Part shown: positions 43,898-54,300 of the stretch, piece after piece
How positions within the stretch are numbered: position 1 is the stretch's first letter
Layout: every line of letters begins with the position of its first letter
Origin: Microdochium bolleyi
Taxonomy: Eukaryota > Ascomycota > Sordariomycetes > Xylariales > Microdochiaceae
Direction of reading: 5' to 3'
NCBI GenBank assembly: GCA_001566295.1
Contig: KQ964263.1
Coordinates: forward strand, 496,001 to 560,000
DNA: 64,000 bases
Position numbers and translations under genes: made by a program
Notes under the pieces: model-generated
What the model was told of the DNA's origin: nothing
The model's input: the letters and a program-made list of their open reading frames with translations, nothing else
Database searches by the model: none

Positions 43898-45153
43898 TGT
43901 CTCGATGGCATGTGCTGATGTTGTCGTCGTGGGCTTCGATCTTGTCGTCGTGTAGACATGCGCGACTGACTCCTCCCACCTTTGTTTACTTGGGGTGGCC
44001 GAGTTGGGGCAGCAACAAGTGGGTGGGGCGGGTGCCGAGCGATGACTAAGACCGCCGCGGAGTACAATCGGGTGAGCCACACCCGTGGACACAAGCCACG
44101 TCACGGGTGCCCCAGCAGCTGGGACGAAGTGTGGCGCCCGCGCCGGTACAGCCCTCCCTGGGGCAGCTGCGGCCTCCTGAAGCTGCAAACAGCACACAGC
44201 CTGGCAGCAGGACGGTCTTGATCCCTCTTTCCCCAGTCCGGGCTACCTCGAATTGTTCCGTCACGACAACCTCATCGACATTCTGGTGCAGCCCACTCCT
44301 TCCCATCTGGTTTCATCTCGCCTTGCCGCCTGGTTCATCATCACTCCGGCGGGCTCTCGCTGCGACGCCGATCGTGGAGTCGGGCTGCAGTAGCGCCGGA
44401 TCTCTGCCCGCAAAAGCCCATCTCTCTTGAGATCGGACCCCCCAACTTTCCCATCCCTGCTGATCGATCCTCGCCTCGTCTGGGCTGTTGCACCAGACAG
44501 CACCGGCGACCCTGCGTTCTGCATCGCTGCGGAGTACAGACACCTCCAACGCTCTTTCCGGCTGCCGGGCGACTTGACGACAGGGACATCTGCATTCCTC
44601 GGCTGGCGATGCCGCCGCTGTCCGGGCAGCGTCGCGCGGAGCAAAGACCCCGATGGCGACGCCTCCCCCACCCGGTCAGCCAGGCAGGATGCCACTCTGG
44701 AACAAAGCGGCACCTCTTGCATGCACCGCGATGCGAGATGGCCCAGGGTCTTTGCCATCTAGCGCCTTGTCCGGCTGCATCCGGCTCCTTTTGGCATGCT
44801 CTTGGCCGCCCTATCGGAACCTTGTCAAGCAGCCATCGACTCTTTGTGTGCCCGCCGCTCCCAGCTGACAGAGTCGTGACGTAGCACCACAATGAGCCTG
44901 CCACAGCTGCCTCGCATCTCTCCATCGCCATGGCCCGGCCAGAGTCCAGGCGGAGGCACACCACGGGCAATCGGCTTATCAGCCGAGCAGATCTCGGTGG
45001 CGGCTGTCTCAAATACAAACCCGTGCTGCCACCCACCACCAGTGTGCACCACCACCGTCCGCCACAGCTCGACGCTCTCCCTTTGTTGATCACCTGCATA
45101 CGCCCGCTGCCATAGCATAGCCGTCCATAACCAGCAGGGACCACTGATCAGCC
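43898..45153. promoter_or_regulatory. Divergent intergenic region
   Basis: 1.26 kb between the nuclease-like gene (-) and the sugar-porter gene (+). Frames of up to 165 codons overlap each other on both strands here without any family feature. CT-rich blocks lie near 44400-44660. No gene supported. Confidence 0.5.
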
Positions 45154-46934
45154 ATGGCAGACACTCCGCCGTCCAAGGCCGTTGCCGAGGGCGAGGTCGG
45201 CCGCGGCTCCTCCCTCGAGGACGGCCTCATCGCCTCAGCCGCCGGCCACCCCGTCGATCCCGAGATGGAGGGCCTCACCCTCTACGAGAAAAAGGCCCTC
45301 GTTGTCAACCGCGAGCTCGCTGCCCAGGGCATGGGCCGCTACCAGTGGATGGTCTTCTTCCTGTGCGGCTTCGGCTACTTCCTCGATCTGCTGTGAGTCT
45401 CGCTCTCACTCTCACATGACCGCGGCCATGCCGTGTAACCTCCCACCAGGGGAATGACCCCGCGCTGACAGCTCGACAGGTGGGCACAGGCATTCGGCCT
45501 CATCCTCGCCGCCATCCGACAGGAGTTTGGGTTCAGCACCGTCGAGTCGGGCAACCTCAGCACCGCCTTCAATGCCGGCCTCACTGCCGGTGCCCTCTTT
45601 TGGGGCATCGTGACCGACATCATCGGCCGCTACTGGGCCTTCAACTTTACCGTCCTCATCGCCAGTGTCTTCGGCATCTGCCTTGGCGCCCCCGATACCT
45701 ACAATGGCGTCCTCGTCCTCGCCGCCTTTGTCGGCATCGGCATTGGCGGCAATGTCCCGATCGACACGACCATCTGCCTCGAGATGCTCCCCCGCAACAA
45801 GCGCTGGCTGCTCCCCACGCTTTCTGTCTTCCAGCCCCTAGGTGTCATCGCCTGCTCCGCCATTGCCTACGCCTTCATCCCGTTCCACTCATGCGCCACA
45901 GGCCTCAAGTCCTGCCGGATCGAGGCCCCAGGTGTGGCATGCTGTGCCAAGGAGGACAACATGGGCTGGCGCTATACCATGTACACCCTTGGCGGCATCA
46001 CCATATCGGCGTTCGTCGCTCGCTTCGTCCTCTTCAGGTTCAAGGAGTCACCCAAGTTCCTGCTCTTCCGCGGTAAGGACGCCAAGGCTGTCGAGGTGCT
46101 GCAGTACATTGCCGACTACAACAAGGTGCCTTGCAACGTCACGCTCGAGAGCTTCACCAGCCTCACCGACGACGACTTGGCCGGCAGCGGCACCGACAGC
46201 GACGGCCGCATCGTGCTCGGCTCCGGCGAGAAACAGACAAACCTGACCATGATGCAGAAGGTCAAGTTCGAGCTCATCCGTCTGCGCGTGCTCTTCAGCA
46301 CACCAAGCATGTCGTGGCTGACCATCTGCGTCTTCATCATTTACATGTTTGACTACGTACGTACCCTCTTCAGAATGAAACCCGCGCGATTATCAGCTAA
46401 CATCTCTCTGCGTAGTTCGCGTTCTCGATCCAGGGCGCCTTCCTGCCCACCATTCTGCGCGACAGGGGCACCCAACTCGGCTTGGGCCTGCAGTGGACCT
46501 ACCTGTCGTACATCTACATCAAGCTCTTCGGCATCCCGGGCGTCCTCGCGGGCACCACCATCTACCGCTGGCGCCGCCTGTCCATGGTCGTCTCGTCGGC
46601 GCTCTTCGGCGCCATGCTCTTCACGTTCACCGCCGTGCACGACGCCAACAGCTACATTGGCATCTCCGGGCTCGTCTACTGCTTCCAGTCCATGTTCAAT
46701 GCTATCCTGTACGGCATGACGCCCGAGTTCTTCCCCGCGCCCATCCGGGGCACGGCCTGCGGCGCCGCCTCCTTCTGGGGCCGCGTCTTCGGCATCATCG
46801 CCCCGCTGGCCGGCGCGCGCGTCTACGCCGTCAGCCAGAACGGCGTGCTCTACCTGGCCGGCAGCAGCGCCTTCATCAGCACGATCTTCATCTGCCTGCT
46901 CCCGAGCAAATTCATCGGCGGGCAGAGCTATTAG
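45154..46934 (+). CDS. MFS transporter, sugar-porter/SVOP-like
   Basis: Three exons, 45154-45392, 45480-46356 and 46416-46934, encode 544 residues with 12 expected helices. Seen: GRYQWMVFFLCGFGYFLDLLWAQ at helix 1; GNLSTAFNAGLTAGALFWGI and DIIGRYWAFN (D-x-x-G-R between helices 2 and 3); GIGIGGNVPIDTTICLEMLP (helix 4); a hydrophilic central loop with SPKFLLFRGKD; and GMTPEFFPAPIRGTACG, the family's second loop signature. The PESPKFLL-type loop and P-E-F-F-P-x-x-I-R-G fit the metabolite:H+ and SVOP-type members more than hexose carriers. Likely plasma-membrane uptake or export of a small organic compound; substrate unknown. Confidence 0.9.
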
Positions 46935-47448
46935 ACATTTCCATGTGCGCGGTACGAGGTGGTAAGAAGCCGTAGGAAAGCCTATTCTGCGTCGATATTC
47001 GAGTAGGCAGATGTAACGAAAAAGAAGCGAAATTTAATTTTGTTACGCAAGTTCTACTTCCAGTGAAGGTTCAGGAGCTACCTAATTCACCTGGGGAGCC
47101 TACACTCGTGATTACACCTGGATTCGTAAGACTTGGCGGTGATAGCAATTTCTCATAACGGCGTAATTTACCGACCGTAAAGCAAAGAGTGAATTATATT
47201 GCACCGTGTACATGAGTGTGCCAGTCTGAGTGGTTATGCAAAGCTGACAAAAGAACAAAAGAACGAGATATAGGGCACAGGAAAAAAGAAGAAAAAAGAG
47301 AAAAGAAATAACAAGGGCAAAGGTGATAGGGTCCAATTTGTAGGACAAGGATTGCTTCCCTCAAAAAAGCACCAAGGACAGAAAGGAAAAGGCACAAAAA
47401 ACAAAAAAAGGACAACCCAGAGTAATCTCTAGATGATTGTTGTAGTGC

Positions 47449-47519
47449 TCTCGATCGGGGAATCGAACCCCGGCCACCTGCGTGACAAGCAGGTATCCTG
47501 ACCACTAGACCAATCGAGA
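47449..47519 (-). tRNA. tRNA-Asp (anticodon GTC)
   Basis: About 71 nt read on the minus strand. It has an acceptor stem TCTCGAT pairing with ATCGAGA, a D arm with TAGTGGTCAGGAT, an anticodon stem-loop CCTGC-TTGTCAC-GCAGG giving anticodon GTC, and a T arm CCGGGGTTCGATTCCCCG. The box-B sequence GGTTCGATTCC is intact and no intron is present. A T-run (minus-strand T7, about 40 nt beyond the end, 47403-47409) could serve as the pol III terminator. Confidence 0.95.
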
Positions 47520-48709
47520 TTGGACCGCTCAGTGTTTGCTGATTGGATGGAAGGTCTGTTCCATATTTGCATCTACATATTGCAAAAACGCTATACAGTA
47601 CCCCAATCTTCGCAGCACTGAACCCCTCCCGCTCAGGTCGTGGAGCTGCTGACTGTGGATCTTCTCGCGGGAAGAGCAGCAGCATAAGAAGTCCGAACAC
47701 TGGGTTTCGATGCGCAAACTGCGAATGGATAGCGGGAGCTGTCGGGCAAGGCACCCCCCAGTGCAGAAATCTCGATGAAGTAATGTTGTCTTGCCTGTTG
47801 CGGCGAGGGCTCAAGCTTTCTAATATCAGACGCATAGCGATCAATGTGAACACTACGATCGAGATGGAAAGATATTGCCAAGTTCAGGCATCGGTTGGTG
47901 GAGACCACGGCAGACGATAATGGACTCTATAATCCAGCCCGCTTCGGTGCCATGCTCCAATCAATCCGCAGGCTGTTTTCAAGTCAGTAACTCTACCATT
48001 CGTCAAAGCCCTGTAAGCAGTCTCAGCGTGCCGCGCCTCAAGCACCCTCGGCTAGTACATGGATATTTTGGAAGCAGGGTATGCGGTGAGTCAATGTCAC
48101 TACGACCCTCCCCTCGGCTTGCGTCTTCCGGTGCTTGAACGTTGAAAGGACAGATGCCAAGATGACGGAGCGATCGATCGCAGTCACCATCACTCAGGGA
48201 TACTGCTTTCCCAGCGAAGGCCAAGGGCCGGATGTACAGACTAAGCGCACATCAAGATACGAGTCGAGCCCACTTCCTGTCATTCGCGCTCAATTGGGAA
48301 TGCAAAGAGCCATGTGTCCGGGGTGCATGATAGCGACACGGGCATACGCCGGAGCGATGCATCGTCCTTCTGGTTGACGTGTGACGGCTCAAATCAACGC
48401 GAGCTTCGAGCGGAACACTCGGTAGCACATACTTTCTTCGATTTGGCGGCTATCTATCGTACTCCGTACAATCCGGTGAACCTAGATCAGTGTCATGCGG
48501 GGGAGCTACCAGCTGGCCATGCTGCCATTCCGCTGAAGAGAAGTACCGCAGGGATGCTTCCCGACAGGGGCCTCCCGGCTTCATGGGAAGTTCCCTTCGA
48601 CGAAGACCAAACTCTAACAGACTATGCCTGCTATCACAATCAAACCTTGAACTGGGGTCGTGTGCGATTCTTTTATGCGCGGAAGATTCTGGGCACTGTG
48701 AAGGATGGA

Positions 48710-48716
48710 TATATAT
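48710..48716 (+). promoter_or_regulatory. TATA box of the metalloprotease gene
   Basis: TATATAT at 48710-48716, 107 bp upstream of ATG 48823, in the usual position for a fungal core promoter. It is followed by an (ACC)n tract in the leader. Confidence 0.5.
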
Positions 48717-48757
48717 CATCAGTGTCGTTCCGACTCTTTGGTCCTACTGCCTTGCTT

Positions 48758-48789
48758 ACCACCACCACCACCACCACCACCACCACCAC
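48758..48789 (+). repeat. (ACC)n microsatellite in the metalloprotease leader
   Basis: About ten ACC units, uninterrupted, between the TATA box and the start codon, ending about 34 bases before ATG 48823. Confidence 0.95.
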
Positions 48790-48822
48790 TCTTTCGAGCT
48801 GTCGCCTGCTTCTTCGCCCAGC

Positions 48823-49731
48823 ATGCGTCTGTCGCATCTCTCCACCGTAGTTCTGCTGGCTGTGTCGCCGCTCGCCTCTGCCCAGGATGTCTGCGGCACA
48901 GGCAACCCCTCGGCACACCTTCGCAACCACATCTCTCGTACCGCCGCCGACGAGCACAGCCTGTACGGCCGGGCCAACGGCGAGACCCTGCCCCCGAGCC
49001 AATGGGCCCGCCCCATCAACGTCCAGATGTTCCTGCACGCCGCGATCCCGACCAATGCGACGGCGGACTACGTCTCCGAGGCCATGCTGCGCAAGCAGTT
49101 CGAGGTCATCCAGGCCGCCTACAAGCCGCACGATATCCACTTCACCCTCGGCGGCACGAGCCGCACCGTGCAAGACAACATCACGACGTACGCGGCGACC
49201 GAGAACGACAACAGCATCGTCATCGGCACGCCCAACCCAGCCACCGAGGCGTGGTGGCGCGAGAAGCGCACGGGCGACTACATGACGCTGCACATATTCG
49301 TGTACGCCTCCATGCCGTTCCTCGGGCAGGCCAACTTCCCGGACCCGTCGCGCCCGAAATCCGATGGCTGGCTCGACGCCGTGCACATCAACGCCGCGGG
49401 CCTGCCCGGCGGCAGCCGCGCCGGGTACGACCTGGGCCGGACGGCGGTGCACGAGGTCGGCCACTGGTTCGGCCTGTTCCACCCGTTCGGGGGCCAGTGC
49501 GACAACGAGGACACGGGCGACTTTGTGGCCGACACGCCGCGGCAGCAGGATCCCACCAGGCCCGCCGACGGGTGTCCCGCGGCCAAAGACACGTGCCCGA
49601 CCGTGCCGGGGCTGGACAACGTGCACAACTACATGGACTACAGCATCGACTCGTGCAAGGTGCTCTTCACGCCGGGCCAGGAGGTGCGCATGCACAACCT
49701 GTTCAACAGCGTCAGGGCGGCGGCCTGGTGA
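48823..49731 (+). CDS. Secreted M43-family (pappalysin-like/MEP1) metalloprotease
   Basis: Single exon of 302 residues. Residues 1-20 are a signal peptide (MRLSHLSTVVLLAVSPLASA). The zinc site is HEVGHWFGLFH with His210, Glu211, His214 and His220, a HEXXHXXGXXH metzincin motif. The Met-turn is NYMDYS with Met271. Several Cys (six or more, e.g. DVCGTG, GQCDNED, DGCPAA, DTCP, DSCKVLF) fit the disulfides of fungal extracellular M43 proteases. The sizes and order match MEP1-like enzymes of dermatophytes and plant-associated fungi. It is probably secreted as a proenzyme and degrades extracellular protein for nutrition; a role in host tissue breakdown would be an inference. The frame is open far upstream, but the signal peptide fixes the start at 48823. 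Confidence 0.93.
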   Translation: MRLSHLSTVVLLAVSPLASAQDVCGTGNPSAHLRNHISRTAADEHSLYGRANGETLPPSQWARPINVQMFLHAAIPTNATADYVSEAMLRKQFEVIQAAYKPHDIHFTLGGTSRTVQDNITTYAATENDNSIVIGTPNPATEAWWREKRTGDYMTLHIFVYASMPFLGQANFPDPSRPKSDGWLDAVHINAAGLPGGSRAGYDLGRTAVHEVGHWFGLFHPFGGQCDNEDTGDFVADTPRQQDPTRPADGCPAAKDTCPTVPGLDNVHNYMDYSIDSCKVLFTPGQEVRMHNLFNSVRAAAW

Positions 49732-50518
49732 TCGGTGGCCCTGGACGTGTTGGCGGAGGGGCCGAGAAGCGGTGCGGATGTGAGATTGTGTGTATATACT
49801 GATGTAGCGAGTGGAGCGTTTAGCGTGGTGTTGGGGCGTGGGTGAATATGATGAGGAGTTTGTTGCGAATTACCGTAGTTGACGTCTCATTCCGATTGAC
49901 GGGCATTGCCATTGCTCACTTGCGGCAGCAACCTCGTGACAATTTGGTTGTCTGTGTCAGTGCACTACACAGAGATGCACTGCCGCTTGAGGGGCCCCGT
50001 TGCATGGGATGTTTGCGGCACTGTCACGAAATGACCGCCGTTATGTCAGTGGCTCACACACTCTTTGCCTCTGCCGCTCAGCTGTGGCAGTGAGGCAGTC
50101 GAGTCAGTGCAGAATATGCCTATCAGCCCCTGGAAGCTTGGCCACCACCACCAAGACACAGCCCCCTGGGAGCGGCGACCCCGAGCCTGGCCAACGACCG
50201 AGTCGCTGGCACACGCAAGTACGCTCCACTGCAGCACTCGCCGTTGCTGATTTCCCAATCCGGCAAGAGGAGGTATATTGACTACCGGCGACGGCTTAGT
50301 GCTGACCGCCGGGGCTTCACCGACGTCACGGCGCAGCTTGCGAAAGATAAAAGAGCACTCATCCCTCCACTCTGTAGGATGAGCTCGCCTGAACGAAACC
50401 AGCACAATCAAGCAGAAAACACTCGAGAGACACATCATCAACCATTATCAGAATCACCGGCACACAATCTCGCAAACTGCACAATCCACAGCCATCTGCC
50501 ACAGAAGTCATCACAGCC
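49732..50518. other. Intergenic spacer
   Basis: About 790 bp between the protease and the PPxY protein gene. It is CA- and AT-rich near 50440-50510 (leader of the next gene). No TATA or gene is evident. Confidence 0.5.
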
Positions 50519-51397
50519 ATGGACAAGTCCGCCGAGACGAGCTCGTACATTGTCGAGCACGAGGCCCCGCCTGCCTACGAGTCCACCTTCGACGAGAGCA
50601 GCCACCACCACGACAGCGACTCGGAGCGCGCCGCCGGCTTCCGGCCGACAGTGCAGCTCAGCATCGAGACCGCGGGCCACGACTACAGCACAATGTCGTG
50701 GACGGGCGACGTGGCGATCCCCGTCTTCCGCCTCGACAACAGCAACACCACACCAGCCTACCTCTCCCTCCGGCCCAAGAAGAACTCCAACTCGGCCGCC
50801 CTGGTCCGCGGCGACGACCCCGGCGCCAGACCAATCATGGCGACCGTGTACCGCTGGGGGCCCGGTCGCGATCCGCGCATGCGCGTGTATCCGGCGACCG
50901 GGCCCGCCGTCTCCATCGCCGACGCGGTGGACAAGGACAAGCCGGTCCCTTCGGACGGCGGGAGCGAGTTCCCTGTCAACACGCACTGGATGTCCTCGCG
51001 GTCCGCAGACATGGATACGCCGTACGGCCGCTTCGAGTGGCGCTACGGGAGGCGCGCGGAGCGCAAGGCCGACGACGCGAGCGGGGCGGACTCGCTGCTC
51101 GTGCTCGAGAGGATTGGTGGCGCCGGCGGCAGCGGCGCGTCTGGGTCCTCAGCGAAGAAGGAGCAGAGGGTCAGAGTCGCGCAGCTGGTGCGCAATGCCG
51201 AGTTTCGCACGCAGGGCACGACCAGATGGGCCGGAGGCAACGGCGGGCGGCTCATGATCGACCTGAGTCCGTGGGCAGGGGAGAAAGGCCGGCAGGCCGC
51301 TGAGGAGATTGAGGCGTTTGTCGTCTGCGGTGCGCTGTGCATGCTGAAGAGGGAGACTGATCGGGCAAAGAACAACCAGATGGCAGTCCTGACATAG
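50519..51397 (+). CDS. Unknown protein with N-terminal PPAY motif
   Basis: Single exon, 292 residues, ATG in ccATGg context. Residues about 16-20 read APPAYES, with Pro-Pro-Ala-Tyr fitting a PPxY ligand for WW domains (as in Rsp5/Nedd4 adaptors). The following 20 residues are acidic and His-rich. The rest is a beta-rich-looking domain with conserved-looking segments GRFEWRYGRRAERK and DSLLVLERIGG, then VRVAQLVRNAEFRTQGTTRWAGG, and EEIEAFVVCGALCMLKRE at the end. The layout and the FEWRYG segment recall fungal tubby/LURP-like or scramblase-related small proteins, but I cannot name a family with confidence. No signal peptide. A short Gly/Ser-rich loop lies near residues 200-213. Confidence 0.75.
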   Translation: MDKSAETSSYIVEHEAPPAYESTFDESSHHHDSDSERAAGFRPTVQLSIETAGHDYSTMSWTGDVAIPVFRLDNSNTTPAYLSLRPKKNSNSAALVRGDDPGARPIMATVYRWGPGRDPRMRVYPATGPAVSIADAVDKDKPVPSDGGSEFPVNTHWMSSRSADMDTPYGRFEWRYGRRAERKADDASGADSLLVLERIGGAGGSGASGSSAKKEQRVRVAQLVRNAEFRTQGTTRWAGGNGGRLMIDLSPWAGEKGRQAAEEIEAFVVCGALCMLKRETDRAKNNQMAVLT

Positions 51398-54300
51398 GTT
51401 TGGATAATTGGTAGGAGTTGGCAACCTGAAGTGCAGGCAGTTTACAGCCGTTGCGAGGCAAGATTTTAGTTTAGGATTCCCCCAATGTTTTCGTGAAATT
51501 ACATCACTCTCGGCCCACTGGAAGGTCCCAGTATGCTGGTTTTAGTACGTCAAGTCTTCAGTCAGATTTCTCTATCTGCCAAAATACTCAAACCTAAGAG
51601 TCTCAACCTCGCCGCCGGCGGGTCGTCAGTGGTGAAGCGATTTGTGGTGTAAAGAACAAGAACAACGTGAAGCAGCAGACCGTTGCAGGAGGCTTGCCGG
51701 CATACTAGGCTATAGGCTTGCAGCGGTTTGATTAATGAGTCCTCTGCCTCAGGAGTTTCGGTGTTGTGCATGGATTGTCTAGTATCAGGACTCTCTACCT
51801 ACGCGTAGGCTCATGACAACAGCGAAGGTTGAGGTTGTACTATCTCACACCTATGCTGCTTCTGTCCCGCGATTGTTGTCTGCCACGCCTCCTTCATATT
51901 TTCCACATTCGGCTCACACGAGGCAACGATTGTAACAAGCCGGAGGTAGCATCTTGCTGATGGTTGTCCGGTATGAAACGACAACAAGAAAATTCCAGTA
52001 AAGCGACCTCACTTCAAGCCAGTAGGGCGAAGTCGACTGGCATGTACGCTCATGAGACCGGGGTGTTTTCTACAGGGTCCGCCACAGATGGCGACAACTC
52101 AGGAGTGTAGAAGCGCCCGAGTGCGATTGCAGGGCTCAAAGCCGTGGCAGCAGCGATTCGGCCGTCCGAGAGCTTGCGCACTCACCTCGATGATAAGCAG
52201 GTCATTGACCACGGCAGGACCATCGCAGCCTTCCGCAAGCGCCGACACCGCCGCAGCACACGGCATTGCCACCAGGACATCTGTATACGGCCGACTCGGA
52301 CACCGTGGTGGCGCCGCGTTATCCAGCCCCTTGGCGAGATAATATCGGATATGTGGCAGGTGACCCGTCTCGGTATCACGACATCCCATCATGGAACATC
52401 AACGTACCAGACCCACCACAGACTGTTGTCTCAATATAACTTACAGCATGTCCAAAAGCTCTCCCGCTTCCCGTCTGGTCGAGATATCAACATTTTAGCA
52501 CAGCGGGTAACACATTGAGATCCACGCGCTCTTCAACGAATTGCAAGAGTGCTGGTGAGCCTGTTGATTGTCTAACATGTCAAGGCGGCCAAGGCGGTCA
52601 AGGCAGTATTCTGTCCGTTGTATGTGACCGTGTCTTATCATGTTGAGCAAAGAGAACTTCCGCGATAAGCGTCCATGTCGCAGCACATAGAGACCTGCCA
52701 GAAATGACAGCTGTAAGGACGCAGTTTTACACTAAGATAAGGGCGCGCATGAACTACCCAACTGGCGATGATCTAGCCGAGAATGCGCAAGGGACTTTTG
52801 GAACCCGGTGGAATCGCTGTCTCGGGCCTCTGCCTAACCACTGCACTTGTCCACGAAGCAATGCCCTTTGCTGATCCTGAGTCAGGCGGGGCTGAAGTGT
52901 TGCAGCCTGTGCTCATAGAAGACCCTCCATGGTGTTGGGCCAATGTCTGCCATGAACCCAACTGCACCTTGCTCGTTGTCGCAGCGGCCGACGCAGGCGT
53001 GCACGGTGAGTCAACGAAGGCAGGAACTTCTGCAATGGAGCCCTGCGCCGCTACCGCGGCTGCTGAAGCGGCTGATGGGAAGCAGGGAAATACCACAGGG
53101 CGATGACGAGAAGTCGGACTGGTCTCAAGCAGCACGATGCCGTGGGGTGAGGCTTGCGATACGTGGCGCGCGCACACACCGTCCCCGTGCGCATATGCGG
53201 CCGCACCGAACGAGTCACCACCAAGACTGCCCCTGGACGCCTGCACAGGCCTGCAAGCGAAGTTGCCATCACGCACAGGCCTCGACCACTAGCAGACGGG
53301 GCATAAAGGCCCTAGAAGGGGGGGGGGGGAATGTCGGGTGACGCGCGTGGGTGCCTCGCATGGGTGTCTCTCTGAAACAGTACGCACAAACTGAGGAAGC
53401 TCCGCTCCAACCAGATTCCTGGGTCGCGGCGGAGAGCCCAAGCCAGGGAATCGACGTAAGACGACATACGTCCCGCGGGTGCGGTGCGGCAGGCTAGGCG
53501 AAGCCTTGCGGCAGGAGAGAACACTGCCAGAAGGCTCCTGGAAGCATTCTTGAACTTTTTCTCCTGCGCGGAGCCGATGCAGATATCCGGTGCGGGCCCG
53601 CGGGAGTGTGCATGTGAAAAGGGCAGGGCAAGCCGAGAGGTTTGAGGCACAAGTGGGCATATATGGGACGAGGAGCTGGCATCGATAATCACACGGATGC
53701 TTTGTGGGACACGGTCGAGCAGCCCCTCGTCATGCGAGATGAGCCTCGGCTGCGTGCATCCATGCACGCTCTCGGGGCCGAATCTGTGTGGCACCCCCTT
53801 CAGTCAGAGGAAGGGTTACCAGGAGCAAGCTCCGAGAGCGGGTGTGTGCGGGGTCAGAGGTCTCAGATCTGTGATAGGCGAGACTGTTTCTCAATGTAAC
53901 AAGAGAGTATAGACCTTGCGAGCCTATCGAAAGTTTTGTGCTGCACAGGGGCAGTCGGCGCTCTGTCGCCCCATGATCTGATGAGATATGAGGCGAGGAA
54001 TGTTTCGTAGGTCCATGCTCCTCTCGATTCTTCCACATGAAGTGTGCAGTGCAGGCTGGAACGTGGCAGCAGCCAAATTGTGGACTCGGGCCAGCGCCTC
54101 AAGGCATGTCAGCTGCCGGGCCGCTTGATGCAGTTAGCAATCACGGGAGGGTGAGGTGGAAACCGACTTGCTTTTTTCTTTCAGGCCGGCCCGGGTAGGG
54201 TGTGGCGGCCCTGATCGAAATTAAGTGGTCGTATTCTCTCGGCGAAAGCATTGCTGAGCGTCGGTGTGCATGTCATACGAGATGATCATCCGATGGGGCG

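Larger units (their letters stand above)
46935..48822. other. Intergenic region with one tRNA gene
   Basis: 1.9 kb between the transporter stop and the metalloprotease. Apart from the tRNA at 47449-47519 and the promoter signals at 48710-48789, no gene is supported. The frames at 47194-47853 and 47543-47920 overlap the tRNA or lack known content. Confidence 0.6.

Noticed and set aside
47194..47853. 219-codon minus-strand frame containing VRIPACHAGGRGSIPRSR
   Set aside because: That peptide is the classical mistranslation of a tRNA gene; the tRNA-Asp explains the sequence.
52773..53276. 167-codon minus-strand frame in the gene-poor spacer
   Set aside because: No family signature, overlaps equally long plus-strand frames, no promoter or splice evidence.
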